DNA of 64,000 bases, from the NCBI RefSeq assembly GCF_022399565.1, contig NZ_JAJTUT010000001.1:1477336-1541335 (forward strand), written 5' to 3'. The first letter of the stretch is position 1. The number at the start of each line of letters is the position of its first letter. The notes under the pieces are model-generated. The model had not been told where the DNA came from. It saw only the letters and a list, made by a program, of their open reading frames with translations, and ran no database searches. Position numbers and translations under genes: made by a program. Source of the stretch: Flavobacterium algicola (lineage in GTDB: Bacteria > Bacteroidota > Bacteroidia > Flavobacteriales > Flavobacteriaceae). Below, in pieces: positions 34,992-44,070 of this stretch.

Positions 34992-36275
34992 ATGTTGAAT
35001 TACGACAGAGTTAAAGAAAAGTTGGAAATCCTTGCAGATGCTGCCAAATATGATGTTTCTTGTTCCTCAAGTGGTGGTAATAGAAAAAACACCAATAAAG
35101 GTTTGGGAGATTCTTCGGCGACTGGTATTTGTCATACTTATACCGAAGATGGACGTTGCGTATCACTATTAAAAATTTTGCTAACCAATTTTTGTATTTA
35201 TGATTGCGCTTATTGCGTTACCCGTAAGAGTAATGATATTGAGCGAGCCGCCTTTACTGTAGACGAAGTTGTCGATTTGACAATGAGTTTTTATCGAAGA
35301 AATTATATTGAAGGGCTGTTCTTAAGTTCGGGTATTTTTAAAAATGCTGACTATACCATGGAGCGCCTAGTGAGAGTGGCTAAGAAATTGCGATTGGAAC
35401 ATAATTTTAATGGATATATCCACTTAAAAAGCATTCCAGATGCGAGTGACGATTTAATGCGAGAAGCTGGTTTGTATGCCGATCGTTTAAGTATGAATTT
35501 AGAAATCCCTACAGAATCGGGTTTGAAATTATTAGCACCAGACAAAAGTCATCAGCAAATGATAAAGCCGATGACGTTTGTAAAGAATGAGATATTAAAT
35601 TATAAGGAGGAGAAGAAGATAATTAAATCAACACCCAAATTTGCACCCGCAGGACAAAGCACCCAGCTTATTGTAGGCGCAACACAAGAAACCGACCTTC
35701 AAATTATTAAGGTGGCCGATCATTTCTATAATAACTATAATATGAAAAGGGTGTATTATTCTGGCTATGTTCCCGTTTCGAATGATTTGCGTTTGCCTCC
35801 TATAGGTTCTCAAGTACCATTGGTGAGAGAAAATAGATTGTACCAAGCCGATTGGTTGATGCGTTTTTATGGTTTTAAAGCTGATGAAATTTTAGCTAAT
35901 GACAATCCTTTTTTAGATTTAGAAGTCGATCCAAAATTAGGATGGGCATTGCGTAACATCGATAAATTTCCAGTTATTTTACAGAATGCTCCACTAGAAA
36001 TGATATTGCGTGTACCAGGAATCGGTATGAAATCGGCTTATAAAATTGTACAAGCAAGACGTTTTCAAAACTTGACATTAGAACACATTAAAAAAATGGG
36101 TGTCGCTACAAATAGAGCAAAGTTTTTTATTAAGGTGGCAAGTGAAAACAAAAGTCTTCAGTTCCTAGATGCTGTAAATCTAAAAGAATTGATTATCAAT
36201 GAAACAAAAAGCAAGTTCGAAAATCCTTTTAGTAATCAATTATCACTATTAAATGACGCTACTTTTTTACGATAA
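34992..36275 (+). CDS. Putative DNA modification/repair radical SAM protein (TIGR03916-like)
   Basis: A 427-residue radical S-adenosylmethionine enzyme. The [4Fe-4S] motif CxxxCxxC is FCIYDCAYCVTR near residues 72-83. The C-terminus holds a helix-hairpin-helix DNA-binding motif (LRVPGIGMKSAYKIVQARR near residue 340). The combination matches the family named putative DNA modification/repair radical SAM protein. Its last 23 bases overlap the next gene, a TIGR03915-type protein, the family's usual partner. The substrate is unknown; a DNA repair role is inference from the HhH motif and the partner. Confidence 0.9.
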   Translation: MLNYDRVKEKLEILADAAKYDVSCSSSGGNRKNTNKGLGDSSATGICHTYTEDGRCVSLLKILLTNFCIYDCAYCVTRKSNDIERAAFTVDEVVDLTMSFYRRNYIEGLFLSSGIFKNADYTMERLVRVAKKLRLEHNFNGYIHLKSIPDASDDLMREAGLYADRLSMNLEIPTESGLKLLAPDKSHQQMIKPMTFVKNEILNYKEEKKIIKSTPKFAPAGQSTQLIVGATQETDLQIIKVADHFYNNYNMKRVYYSGYVPVSNDLRLPPIGSQVPLVRENRLYQADWLMRFYGFKADEILANDNPFLDLEVDPKLGWALRNIDKFPVILQNAPLEMILRVPGIGMKSAYKIVQARRFQNLTLEHIKKMGVATNRAKFFIKVASENKSLQFLDAVNLKELIINETKSKFENPFSNQLSLLNDATFLR

Positions 36276-37020
36276 AACGATTGAGGGTTTTTTTACAGCA
36301 GTTTTTGAAATTTTCGAATACAAATATGAAGACGTAAAAATCGTAGGTGCTGATGAAAATCAAAATGCACTTTTTTCTGAAAACGTAACTTCGATAACAA
36401 ATCTCGAAAAATCAGATCGAGTGCTTAATCGACTAGAAAAACAACTAGGTAAAGAAGGAGTTAGGCAATTATTGTATGCGTTTTTATCGGAAACAGAGGA
36501 TGTAGAAAATGTTCTGTTAAGGGTAATTCAATATAGCATTGCGAATCCGAATCAAAATGTTTTAAAGAACTTTTCTAATCCAGATGTTCTACAAGTTTCA
36601 AAATTAGTAAAAAGTGTAGGGAGAGAAAAACACCGAATGGAAGCTTTTGTTCGCTTCGAGTTGTTGAAAGACGGAATTTATTTTGCAAAAATTTACCCCG
36701 ATTTTAATGTGTTGACTTTAATCTTAAGACATTTCAAAAATCGCTATCAAGATCAAAAGTGGCTAATTTATGATTTCAAAAGAGGTTATGGGGTATTTTA
36801 CGATTTAGAGGTGACCGAAATTGTAACTTTTGATGATGAGGTTCAATTACAATTAAAAAATAACGATAGTCTACTCGATGAGAAGGAGATTGTATATCAA
36901 AAGTTATGGGCTGAATATTTTGACCATACAAATATTAAAGAACGAAAAAATATGAAGCTTCACGTACAACATGTGCCCAAACGATATTGGAAATATTTGA
37001 CCGAAAAAAAAATATTTTAA
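36253..37020 (+). CDS. TIGR03915/DUF4130-type DNA metabolism protein
   Basis: A 255-residue protein starting MTLLFYDKTIEGFFTAVFEIFEYK, which is the signature opening of the TIGR03915 (DUF4130) family. Typical later segments are RMEAFVRFELLKDGIYFAKI (residues 127-146) and HVQHVPKRYWKYLTEK at the C-terminus. In other bacteria this domain is found beside the same radical SAM family or fused to a uracil-DNA-glycosylase-like (UdgX) domain. Here it is free and overlaps its partner by 23 bases, so coupled expression is likely. Biochemical function is unknown. Confidence 0.9.
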   Translation: MTLLFYDKTIEGFFTAVFEIFEYKYEDVKIVGADENQNALFSENVTSITNLEKSDRVLNRLEKQLGKEGVRQLLYAFLSETEDVENVLLRVIQYSIANPNQNVLKNFSNPDVLQVSKLVKSVGREKHRMEAFVRFELLKDGIYFAKIYPDFNVLTLILRHFKNRYQDQKWLIYDFKRGYGVFYDLEVTEIVTFDDEVQLQLKNNDSLLDEKEIVYQKLWAEYFDHTNIKERKNMKLHVQHVPKRYWKYLTEKKIF

Positions 37021-37039
37021 GCAATAGTTTTAAAAACCG

Positions 37040-37047
37040 TAATTTTG
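37040..37047 (+). promoter_or_regulatory. -7 promoter element of dusB
   Basis: TAATTTTG (TAnnTTTG), 16 bases before the dusB ATG. Confidence 0.5.
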
Positions 37048-37063
37048 CACAAAATTTAAGCAG

Positions 37064-38056
37064 ATGATCAAGATTGGCAACATAGAATTACCAGATTTCC
37101 CATTATTACTTGCACCTATGGAGGACGTGAGCGATCCGCCATACCGTAGGTTGTGTAAGATGCATGGAGCCGATATGATGTACTCAGAATTTATATCTTC
37201 AGAAGGATTGATTCGTGATGCCATAAAGAGCCGCATGAAATTAGATATCTTTGATTACGAACGCCCAGTAGGAATACAGATATTTGGTGGTGATGAGGAA
37301 GCTATGGCACTATCGTCTAAAATCGTTTCGACTGTTAATCCTGATATCATTGATATTAATTACGGCTGTCCTGTAAAAAAAGTAGTTTGTAAAGGAGCAG
37401 GAGCGGGAGTGCTGAAGGATGTTGACTTAATGATACGATTAACACAAGCTGTTATAGATAGTACTCATCTTCCGGTAACGGTGAAAACTCGTTTAGGTTG
37501 GGATGATAACTCTATAAATATTGATGAGGTTGCAGAACGTTTACAAGATATTGGAGTGGCAGCATTGAGTATTCATGCTCGAACTCGCGCTCAAATGTAT
37601 AAGGGTCATTCAGACTGGTCACACATTGCTCGAGTAAAGAACAATCCGAGAATCACCATGCCGATTTTTGGAAACGGAGATATTGATAGTCCAGAGAAAG
37701 CATTAAAATATAAAAATGAATATGGTATAGATGGAATTATGATTGGTCGTGCCGCTATTGGCTATCCTTGGATTTTTAATGAGATCAAACATTATTTTAA
37801 AACCGGGGAACATTTGCCAAAACCTACTGTTGCAGATAGAGTAGAAGCTGTACGCAACCACTTAACTTGGGCAATGGAGTGGAAAGGGGAACGACTTGGA
37901 ATTGTAGAAACGAGACCGCATTATACCAATTATTTTAAAGGAATACACTCTTTTAAGCCATACAAACAAAAACTAGTGACTGAAGACAATCCTTTGGAAC
38001 TGTTTTCTATTCTTAACGAGATAGAAGAAGCTTACGCTGATTATCAATCTGTTTAA
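37064..38056 (+). CDS. dusB: tRNA-dihydrouridine synthase, DusB type
   Basis: Reduces uridines in the tRNA D-loop using FMN and NADPH. It has 330 residues, with LAPMEDVSDPPYRRLC at the N-terminus, the catalytic Cys region INYGCPVKKVVCKGAGAG, and the FMN-phosphate-binding IHARTRAQMYKG and GNGDIDSPE/GIMIGRAAIG segments. The C-terminal helical domain is present. It is probably transcribed from its own promoter 16 bases upstream and ends at a hairpin. Confidence 0.95.
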   Translation: MIKIGNIELPDFPLLLAPMEDVSDPPYRRLCKMHGADMMYSEFISSEGLIRDAIKSRMKLDIFDYERPVGIQIFGGDEEAMALSSKIVSTVNPDIIDINYGCPVKKVVCKGAGAGVLKDVDLMIRLTQAVIDSTHLPVTVKTRLGWDDNSINIDEVAERLQDIGVAALSIHARTRAQMYKGHSDWSHIARVKNNPRITMPIFGNGDIDSPEKALKYKNEYGIDGIMIGRAAIGYPWIFNEIKHYFKTGEHLPKPTVADRVEAVRNHLTWAMEWKGERLGIVETRPHYTNYFKGIHSFKPYKQKLVTEDNPLELFSILNEIEEAYADYQSV

Positions 38057-38077
38057 TCGATGGATAAGTAATTTTTA

Positions 38078-38126
38078 ATTCCACTAATTATTCTCTTAGG
38101 TTTAAATATTTTAGTGGGATTTTTAA
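38078..38126 (+). terminator. Probable terminator of dusB
   Basis: Stem attccactaa / ttagtgggat with one G-U pair (38078-38087, 38111-38120), a long 23-base loop and a T-rich tail. Confidence 0.6.
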
Positions 38127-38258
38127 TTTTAAAGATATAGTTTATCAAAAGTTAGTTTAATTCGATATATCCTTAGAGTTGTTATAAATAGGTAAAAGAT
38201 TATAATATCCGCAATTTCTCATTACGCATTTGGCCTTTTTTCGTACATTTAGCTATTG

Positions 38259-38284
38259 CTTTATTAAAACGTTATTTAATAAAG
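38259..38284 (+). promoter_or_regulatory. 10-bp inverted repeat upstream of the sensor kinase
   Basis: ctttattaaa (38259-38268) and tttaataaag (38275-38284) form a perfect palindrome with a six-base spacer, 31 bases before the ATG at 38316. It may be an operator or a leader hairpin; there is no T-run suggesting a terminator. Confidence 0.4.
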
Positions 38285-38315
38285 TTCTAGAAAAGAATCG
38301 AATAAAAGTTGTGAA

Positions 38316-40613
38316 ATGATGACTATAAAAGCACAATTGTATAGATATTCAGCAATTTTTACAATTGCAGTAAGTGTATTTGTGCTCATAAGTTGGATTT
38401 TTGACTTGCCTCAGTTGCAATTTTTATCAAGTGGACTGGGTGTGATGAAATTCAATGCTGCTGTGTGTTTTTGCCTATTAGGTTTTTCATTATTGCTACA
38501 CGCCAAAGCGAGATATAAAGTTATAACTTCGGTTTTATTACTTGCTGTTTTTCTAATGAGCATCGCCACAGCCACAGAATACTTTTTTTTAATTGACTTA
38601 GGTATAGATCATTATTTCGTCAAAGAATTTATAATTAATTTTGATAATGTCCCTTTGGGGAGAATGAGTCTTCAGCTCACTATGCTCATTTTTATATTGA
38701 GTATTCTACTGTTTTTTATTCGATTTAAAAAAGTGAACCAACATATTGAGTTTGCACTTTCCTTCTTGATCGTAATTTCAATTGCAATTTTTTTAGATTT
38801 TATATTCAACGCAAATGAAACGGGATATCTTCCAACTTTTTCTCAAATTTCGCTATCTACAGTAATTGTTTTTATTGTTTTGTGTTTGGGTACTTTTAGT
38901 TCTCCACTAATTTTTTATGATAAATTTTCTTTTCTAAAAAAGCTAAATTTAGGTGTTGGAATTCTTTTAGTCTGCTTTTTACTGCTCTATTATATTTTTA
39001 GCAAAACCAATAAGGGTGTTCTAGAGTCAAAAGATGTTATTCAAAATACAGAAGAAATGATTGTAGCATCAGCCACTTTGCTAGCGGTCATTAATGAATC
39101 TGAAGTAAATACTTTTCAATATGTTATTTCAGAAGATCCTTCTAACTTAATCGAAAAGGATGCGCCTGTCTTTGTAATGAATAGGATTAAAAAGACCACA
39201 GATGGAAACCAAGAGGCGCATAGGAGTATTATGGAATTAGAAAAATTGGTAGTACAGCATGCGCAATTTCGAGAAAATGTAATCAGTACCCGCCAGAGAA
39301 AAGGTTTTGAATCCGCCAGAAATCTATTAATTTCAGAACAAGGAAAATTAATTAAGAGTAGGATAAAAGTTTTAGTACATACTATTCAAGAAAATGAATA
39401 TCATTCTCTCGATGAACGTCGTCTACTCAATATCAATAGAGCTAAGCATTCTGGTGAATTGATTTTATTTTTCGAAATTCTAATTGTTATATCTGTAATT
39501 ATTTCCTACTTCGTAATTCGGAGAAACTTTAAACTCAAGAGAAAAGCACAGAAGTTATTAGAGAAATCAAATGAGCGCTTCTTTAAAATATTTAATTTTA
39601 ATCCTATCGCAATGGCGATTACGACGGTAGAAGAAGGTAGATTTATATTTGTAAATGATTTCTACTGCCAAGAAACTGGTCATAAGCGCGAGAACTTAAT
39701 AGGTAAAGCTTCTGACGATGTCAATATTATTACTACTGCAGAAAAATTAAAAGTTAGAGATAGCATTAAGACGCATGGTGGAGAGGATAAAGATGTCGAA
39801 ATAAAAATTAATCGAGCAGATGGAGTGGTTATGACTGTGTTGTTCTCTGTTCAAACAATTTTTATTGACAAACAGGACTGTTTCATTTATGCCTTTGTAG
39901 ATATTACTGATCGCAATAAAACTAGAGAGAAATTAGAGGAAGTAAATAAGGAACTAGATTCATTTACCTATTCTGTATCACATGATTTACGAGCTCCTTT
40001 AAGGGCGATTGCTGGTTACACCAAGATTCTACACGAAGATTATGGTGATAAAATAGACGAGGATGGCCGGCATTTTATGGACGTGATCTCCAAAAATGCA
40101 ATCAAAATGGGGCAATTAATTGACGATCTACTAGCCTTCTCTAGACTAGGTAGGCAAAATATTGTTCTAGTGCCTGTAGATATGGTAAAAATGATCGATT
40201 CCTTAATAGAAGATGCAAAGCTATTTTCAAACGGAAAGGAAACACAAATTATCTATAATGATCTTCTGGATCTCAAGGGTGACGGAAGTATGTTGAAGGT
40301 AGTTATGACCAACTTATTATCCAATGCGGTTAAATACTCATCAAAAAAGGAAGCCATTACTATTGAAATAGGAAGTTATGCGGAAGAGAATAATATTATT
40401 TATTTCGTAAAAGATAACGGAGTTGGCTTTGATATGGCCTATTCAGATAAATTATTTGGTGTTTTTCAAAGACTACACAGCATGGCAGAGTTTGAAGGTA
40501 CAGGCGTGGGGTTAGCAATTGTTCATAGAATTATAACAAAGCACGGGGGAAAAATATGGGCCGAATCAAAACCAGATGAGGGAGCTACATTTTATTTCTC
40601 ATTACCTAAATAA
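38316..40613 (+). CDS. Membrane-bound PAS sensor histidine kinase
   Basis: A 765-residue sensor kinase. The first 220 residues hold about seven hydrophobic segments. A region that may be periplasmic follows (about 225-385), then another membrane segment (LILFFEILIVISVIISYFVI). A PAS domain (about 425-540) has IFNFNPIAMAITTVEEGRFIFVND. The kinase core shows HisKA with SYSVSHDLRAPLRAIAGYT, an N box (MTNLLSNAVKYSSKK) and G boxes (VKDNGVGFDM, GTGVGLAIV). The chain is phytochrome-kinase-like and is followed 24 bases later by an Rcp1-type receiver. The signal sensed is unknown. Confidence 0.92.
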   Translation: MMTIKAQLYRYSAIFTIAVSVFVLISWIFDLPQLQFLSSGLGVMKFNAAVCFCLLGFSLLLHAKARYKVITSVLLLAVFLMSIATATEYFFLIDLGIDHYFVKEFIINFDNVPLGRMSLQLTMLIFILSILLFFIRFKKVNQHIEFALSFLIVISIAIFLDFIFNANETGYLPTFSQISLSTVIVFIVLCLGTFSSPLIFYDKFSFLKKLNLGVGILLVCFLLLYYIFSKTNKGVLESKDVIQNTEEMIVASATLLAVINESEVNTFQYVISEDPSNLIEKDAPVFVMNRIKKTTDGNQEAHRSIMELEKLVVQHAQFRENVISTRQRKGFESARNLLISEQGKLIKSRIKVLVHTIQENEYHSLDERRLLNINRAKHSGELILFFEILIVISVIISYFVIRRNFKLKRKAQKLLEKSNERFFKIFNFNPIAMAITTVEEGRFIFVNDFYCQETGHKRENLIGKASDDVNIITTAEKLKVRDSIKTHGGEDKDVEIKINRADGVVMTVLFSVQTIFIDKQDCFIYAFVDITDRNKTREKLEEVNKELDSFTYSVSHDLRAPLRAIAGYTKILHEDYGDKIDEDGRHFMDVISKNAIKMGQLIDDLLAFSRLGRQNIVLVPVDMVKMIDSLIEDAKLFSNGKETQIIYNDLLDLKGDGSMLKVVMTNLLSNAVKYSSKKEAITIEIGSYAEENNIIYFVKDNGVGFDMAYSDKLFGVFQRLHSMAEFEGTGVGLAIVHRIITKHGGKIWAESKPDEGATFYFSLPK

Positions 40614-40637
40614 ATTGTTTAACTTTAAAAAGTAATT

Positions 40638-41081
40638 ATGAACAAAGATGTTAATAATGTTGATATTTTATTAGTAGAAGATAATCCAGATGACGCAGGA
40701 CTGGTAATTAGGGCACTAAAAAAAAGTAATTTGACAAACAAACTTTTGCACGTACATGACGGTGAACAAGCATTAGATTTTATTTTCTGCAAAGGAAATT
40801 ATGCAAGTAGAAATATAGAAGACAAACCTAAGTTGATTCTTTTGGATTTAAAGATGCCAAAAGTAGGAGGGATCGAAGTTCTGCGTGCTATAAAAGAAGA
40901 TAAAAGAACGGTTGCGATACCAGTAGTTATTATGACTTCTTCGAGTGAAGAACGTGATATTGTGGAGAGTTATGAATATGGGACAAATAGTTATATCGTT
41001 AAACCAGTAGATTTTGAAAATTTTTCAAAAGCTGTTGTCGAATTAGGGTTTTATTGGTTGCTATTAAATCAAGCCCCTTAA
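40638..41081 (+). CDS. Rcp1-type single-domain response regulator
   Basis: A 147-residue stand-alone receiver. The acidic pocket E14/D15, the phospho-acceptor D70 ([11 protein letters not shown]), the Ser/Thr switch ([10 protein letters not shown]) and the Lys (SYIVKPVDF) are intact. The opening [22 protein letters not shown] is typical of the Rcp1 group that partners phytochrome-like kinases. With no output domain it probably relays phosphate or acts by binding other proteins, for example the receiver-PAS protein 29 bases downstream. Confidence 0.93.
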   Translation: MNKDVNNVDILLVEDNPDDAGLVIRALKKSNLTNKLLHVHDGEQALDFIFCKGNYASRNIEDKPKLILLDLKMPKVGGIEVLRAIKEDKRTVAIPVVIMTSSSEERDIVESYEYGTNSYIVKPVDFENFSKAVVELGFYWLLLNQAP

Positions 41082-41110
41082 TTACCGAGGATTTATAAAT
41101 TTAAAGAAGT

Positions 41111-42139
41111 ATGAAAATGCTCAGAATATTGTTTCTTGAAGATTCAGCGTACGATGTCGTTCTAGTTGAGTCAGAATTAAAAAATGCCGGTATTGAATTT
41201 ACTACCAAAGTAGTTGAAACCGAAGTTGATTACCGTCTAGCGCTTGATGAATTTCAGCCAGATTTGATTTTATCAGATCATTCTATGCCTCAATTTAACT
41301 CAGTTGTGGCTTTGAGAATTTATAATGAAAAAAAACTCACCATACCTTTTATCTTAGTCACCGGTTCGGTATCAGAAGAATTTGCTGTACAAACCCTATT
41401 ATCTGGCGCAACTGATTATATTCTTAAATCAAATTTAATCCGATTGCCACTAGCTATTAAAAGTGCGGTAAGCACCTATGAATTAAAAAGAGAGAATGAA
41501 ATCATCGAAAACGAAATTCGTAGAACAAACGGCTTTCTAAATCAAATTGCTCATTCTCAACCAATCCTACTGTACGTAATAAATGTTGATGATGATTTTC
41601 GTACAACATTTATAAGTGATAATGTAGAGAAAATAACAGGATATTCATCGACAGAATTTATAAATGACAAAGATTTGTGGAATAGTAATTTGCATGTAGA
41701 CGATAAATTAGAAGTAATGCAATTCCTGAAACAAAACCTAAAGTGCACCGACGAAACTATAGAATACCGCTGGAAATGTGCTGACGGAACCTATAAATGG
41801 TTTATAGACAATATGGCGACTGTGATAGATGAATTTGGCGTCACTTATATTCATGGTTCGCGTATTGATATCACCAAATTAAAAAATGCCGATCACCGCC
41901 AGCTAGTATTTACCAAAGGGATGGATGAGATGCTATTTATGATTTCGCATAAAGTCAGACATTCTATTTCTCAAATATTAGGCTTGTATTATTTAATTGA
42001 AGACAAGGCTGTTTGTGATGAAGAAATCAAAAACACAATATCTTATATGAAGGAACCGGCGGAGTCTTTGGATCTTTTTACCAAAGAACTTACAAACTTA
42101 ATGGATGATTTGCGAATGAAAAATAAAAATTTGAATTAA
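41111..42139 (+). CDS. Receiver-PAS protein ending in a phospho-acceptor-like helix, no ATPase domain
   Basis: A 342-residue protein with a receiver (1-125; phospho-acceptor D56 in LILSDHSMP, Lys in TDYILKSN). A PAS/PAC fold (about 145-265) ends in YIHGSRIDITKLKNAD. A last 75-residue helical part contains MISHKVRHSISQILGLYYLIED, similar to the dimerisation/His-phosphotransfer domain of kinases. No N, G1 or G2 box follows, so it cannot phosphorylate by itself. It may be a phosphotransfer node fed by the kinase two genes upstream. It ends 3 bases from the convergent permease gene. Confidence 0.88.
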   Translation: MKMLRILFLEDSAYDVVLVESELKNAGIEFTTKVVETEVDYRLALDEFQPDLILSDHSMPQFNSVVALRIYNEKKLTIPFILVTGSVSEEFAVQTLLSGATDYILKSNLIRLPLAIKSAVSTYELKRENEIIENEIRRTNGFLNQIAHSQPILLYVINVDDDFRTTFISDNVEKITGYSSTEFINDKDLWNSNLHVDDKLEVMQFLKQNLKCTDETIEYRWKCADGTYKWFIDNMATVIDEFGVTYIHGSRIDITKLKNADHRQLVFTKGMDEMLFMISHKVRHSISQILGLYYLIEDKAVCDEEIKNTISYMKEPAESLDLFTKELTNLMDDLRMKNKNLN

Positions 42140-42142
42140 AAA

Positions 42143-43342
42143 CTACTCTAATAATTTTTCACTTACTCTGCTGCTAGCAATAAGTGAAGCAATAAAACCA
42201 AGAACCATTATAGTTCCCATTACAATTGCTACGTTTTCGAGAGAAAAAATTACTGGGTAAGCAAGTGTTGGTGTAATCATAATAAGCTCATAGTGCTGTT
42301 GTAATAATACAATCACAATACCCAAAAGTAAGCCAATAAGGCCTCCAAAAAAGCTAAGAAGAGTTCCTTGTAGTAAGAATATTTTGCGCAAACTTTTAAT
42401 CTCAACACCTAGGTTAAAAAGGGTTTTTAAGTTTCCTTTTTTATCTAGAATCATCATGATCAAAGCACCAATCAAATTAAAAAGCGCTATAATAATCACT
42501 AGTGTAAATATCAGGTAAACAGCAATATTCTCAGTGTTTAGCATCTTGTAAAGTGACTCATTTAATTGTGCACGATTTTTTACAGTAATTTTATTTTTAA
42601 ATATGGTATTTAGCTGTGCGACGATAGCTGCCTCATCTGCACCGCTTTTATTTTTAATTTCGATTCCCGAAATTTGTTTTTTATCATATTCAAGTAAATC
42701 TTGCGCTAATCCTAGATCGGAAAAAACATATTTTGAGTCCAAATCTTCACTAATGGCGTAGATTCCAATTGGGTAAATAGTTGTTTTATTAAAGGCATCC
42801 TCAGGAGAGTTAATACCTCCGCGTCCTGGTTTAGGGACAAAGACTTCAAGGTTGGTATTAAAGTCTAATAAACCCATCGAAAATTTTTGTGCAAGTCCAT
42901 AACCTACCACTACTTGTGCAGTATTGTATTCCAACCATTGACCATTATACAACGATTCAATAATAGGATTCACTTTTGTAAATTCCCTATCGACACCTTT
43001 CAAGTATGTAACCTCTTGTTTGTCTCCATAAACAAACAAAACGCGTTCTTCTATGACTTTAGAATAAGAAGCAATACCTGCAATTTTCTTAATATTATCT
43101 TCTTGCGAGGGAGATACTTCAAATGATTTACCAAGCGTACTGCTAATTTTTAAATCAGGATCAATATTATTGGTAAAAGAAAGGCTAAACTCTTTCAATC
43201 CGCTAAAGACCGATAATACCACAAACAAAGCAAGTGCCCCAACAATAATACCCATGCTCGCAATGCGGTTGATAATATTGATGGCGCTATTTTTACTATT
43301 GCTACGCAGGTAGCGTTGCGCTATGTAAAGTGGGAAATTCAA
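42143..43342 (-). CDS. LolC/LolE-like ABC transporter permease
   Basis: A 399-residue FtsX-superfamily permease. One membrane segment lies near residues 25-50 (GIIVGALALFVVLSVFSGLKEFSLSF-like), then a long periplasmic domain, then three membrane segments at about 275-395 (VYLIFTLVIIIALFNLIGAL, TLLSFFGGLIGLLLGIVIVL, VAIVMGTIMVLGFIASLIA). This layout fits lipoprotein-releasing LolC/E permeases. No ATPase gene is nearby. It starts 3 bases after rbfA. The lipoprotein-release role is inference from the architecture. Confidence 0.88.
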   Translation of the reverse strand: MNFPLYIAQRYLRSNSKNSAINIINRIASMGIIVGALALFVVLSVFSGLKEFSLSFTNNIDPDLKISSTLGKSFEVSPSQEDNIKKIAGIASYSKVIEERVLFVYGDKQEVTYLKGVDREFTKVNPIIESLYNGQWLEYNTAQVVVGYGLAQKFSMGLLDFNTNLEVFVPKPGRGGINSPEDAFNKTTIYPIGIYAISEDLDSKYVFSDLGLAQDLLEYDKKQISGIEIKNKSGADEAAIVAQLNTIFKNKITVKNRAQLNESLYKMLNTENIAVYLIFTLVIIIALFNLIGALIMMILDKKGNLKTLFNLGVEIKSLRKIFLLQGTLLSFFGGLIGLLLGIVIVLLQQHYELIMITPTLAYPVIFSLENVAIVMGTIMVLGFIASLIASSRVSEKLLE

Positions 43343-43345
43343 ATC

Positions 43346-43738
43346 TTATTGAAAACGTCTTTTTTCTAGTAAATCTCTGTTTTCGATCGGATTTTCTTGA
43401 TTTTTCATTGCATTATTGATTTTCTCAATATAGTCTAGTGAATCATCTACAAAGAAAACCAAATTCGGCACACGTCTCAATTGCTTGCTCACACGTTGTG
43501 CTAAATCATGCTTGATTATTTTGCTATTCGATTTAATTCCTTCTAATATTTCTTGTGCTTTTTCCTGAGGAAAAATACTTAAATATACTGTAGCTACAGA
43601 TAAATCTGAAGTTACAGCTACTTTTGATACTGAAATAATTAAATTGGTCACTCCATTTTTTCTCACTTCACCTTGCAAGATATCCACCAAATCTTTTTGG
43701 ATTACCCCACCTATTTTTTTCTGTCTATTTGTTTCCAT
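43346..43738 (-). CDS. rbfA: 30S ribosome-binding factor A
   Basis: RbfA helps mature the 16S rRNA 5' end and cold adaptation. It has 130 residues with the KH-like fold pattern; visible family features are RQKKIGGVIQKDLVDILQ at the start, VSVAVTSDLSVATVYLSIFP-like strands and RVPNLVFFVDDSLDYIEKIN at the end. It leads a two-gene unit with the permease. A -7-like TATTTTTG (43743-43750) ends only 4 bases from the start codon. Confidence 0.94.
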   Translation of the reverse strand: METNRQKKIGGVIQKDLVDILQGEVRKNGVTNLIISVSKVAVTSDLSVATVYLSIFPQEKAQEILEGIKSNSKIIKHDLAQRVSKQLRRVPNLVFFVDDSLDYIEKINNAMKNQENPIENRDLLEKRRFQ

Positions 43739-43807
43739 ACTGCAAAAATACTACTTTTAAACATTATATAAGCAAAAATACAAAAAGCTAAAGTAGCAAA
43801 GTTTTTT

Positions 43808-43912
43808 TAGGAGCTATTTCCCGCCCCCGACAATTCGGGTCGCTATTTATTTTTTGCTCTCCGGTACTGTCAGGAGTAGTAAGAAAAGGATGCCGCTACT
43901 ATCGCGGCTAGA
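43808..43912 (-). repeat. Structured intergenic element E2
   Basis: A GC-richer 105-base island between divergent rbfA and addA. On the minus strand it begins CUAGCCGCGAUAGUAGCGGCAUCC in separate blocks (CUAGCC, GAUAGUAG, GGCAUCC). A variable part follows, then AAUAGCGA, then a cccgaa...ttcggg-like hairpin and GGGAAAUAGCUCC. The CUAGCC, GGCAUCC and AUAGC blocks recur in the same order in element E4. It resembles repeats that I recall from other Flavobacterium genomes. The other bases of this gap (43739-44070) hold nothing clear. Confidence 0.6.
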
Positions 43913-44070
43913 ATATAGTGATAGCGGATCATATAGTTTTTGAAACCACAACATAGTTACTTTTATAGAATTTAGACCGAGGATTAACGACTAACTTTTT
44001 AAAATTTTAGGATAATCATCATAAAGAAAAACCGTTAGTCAGGAATCCAAAATCGTTAATCATTTTCAAC

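Noticed and set aside
42140..42142. The 3-base gap between convergent genes as an overlap or antisense regulatory feature
   Set aside because: Close convergent stops are common in compact genomes and no structure is present there.
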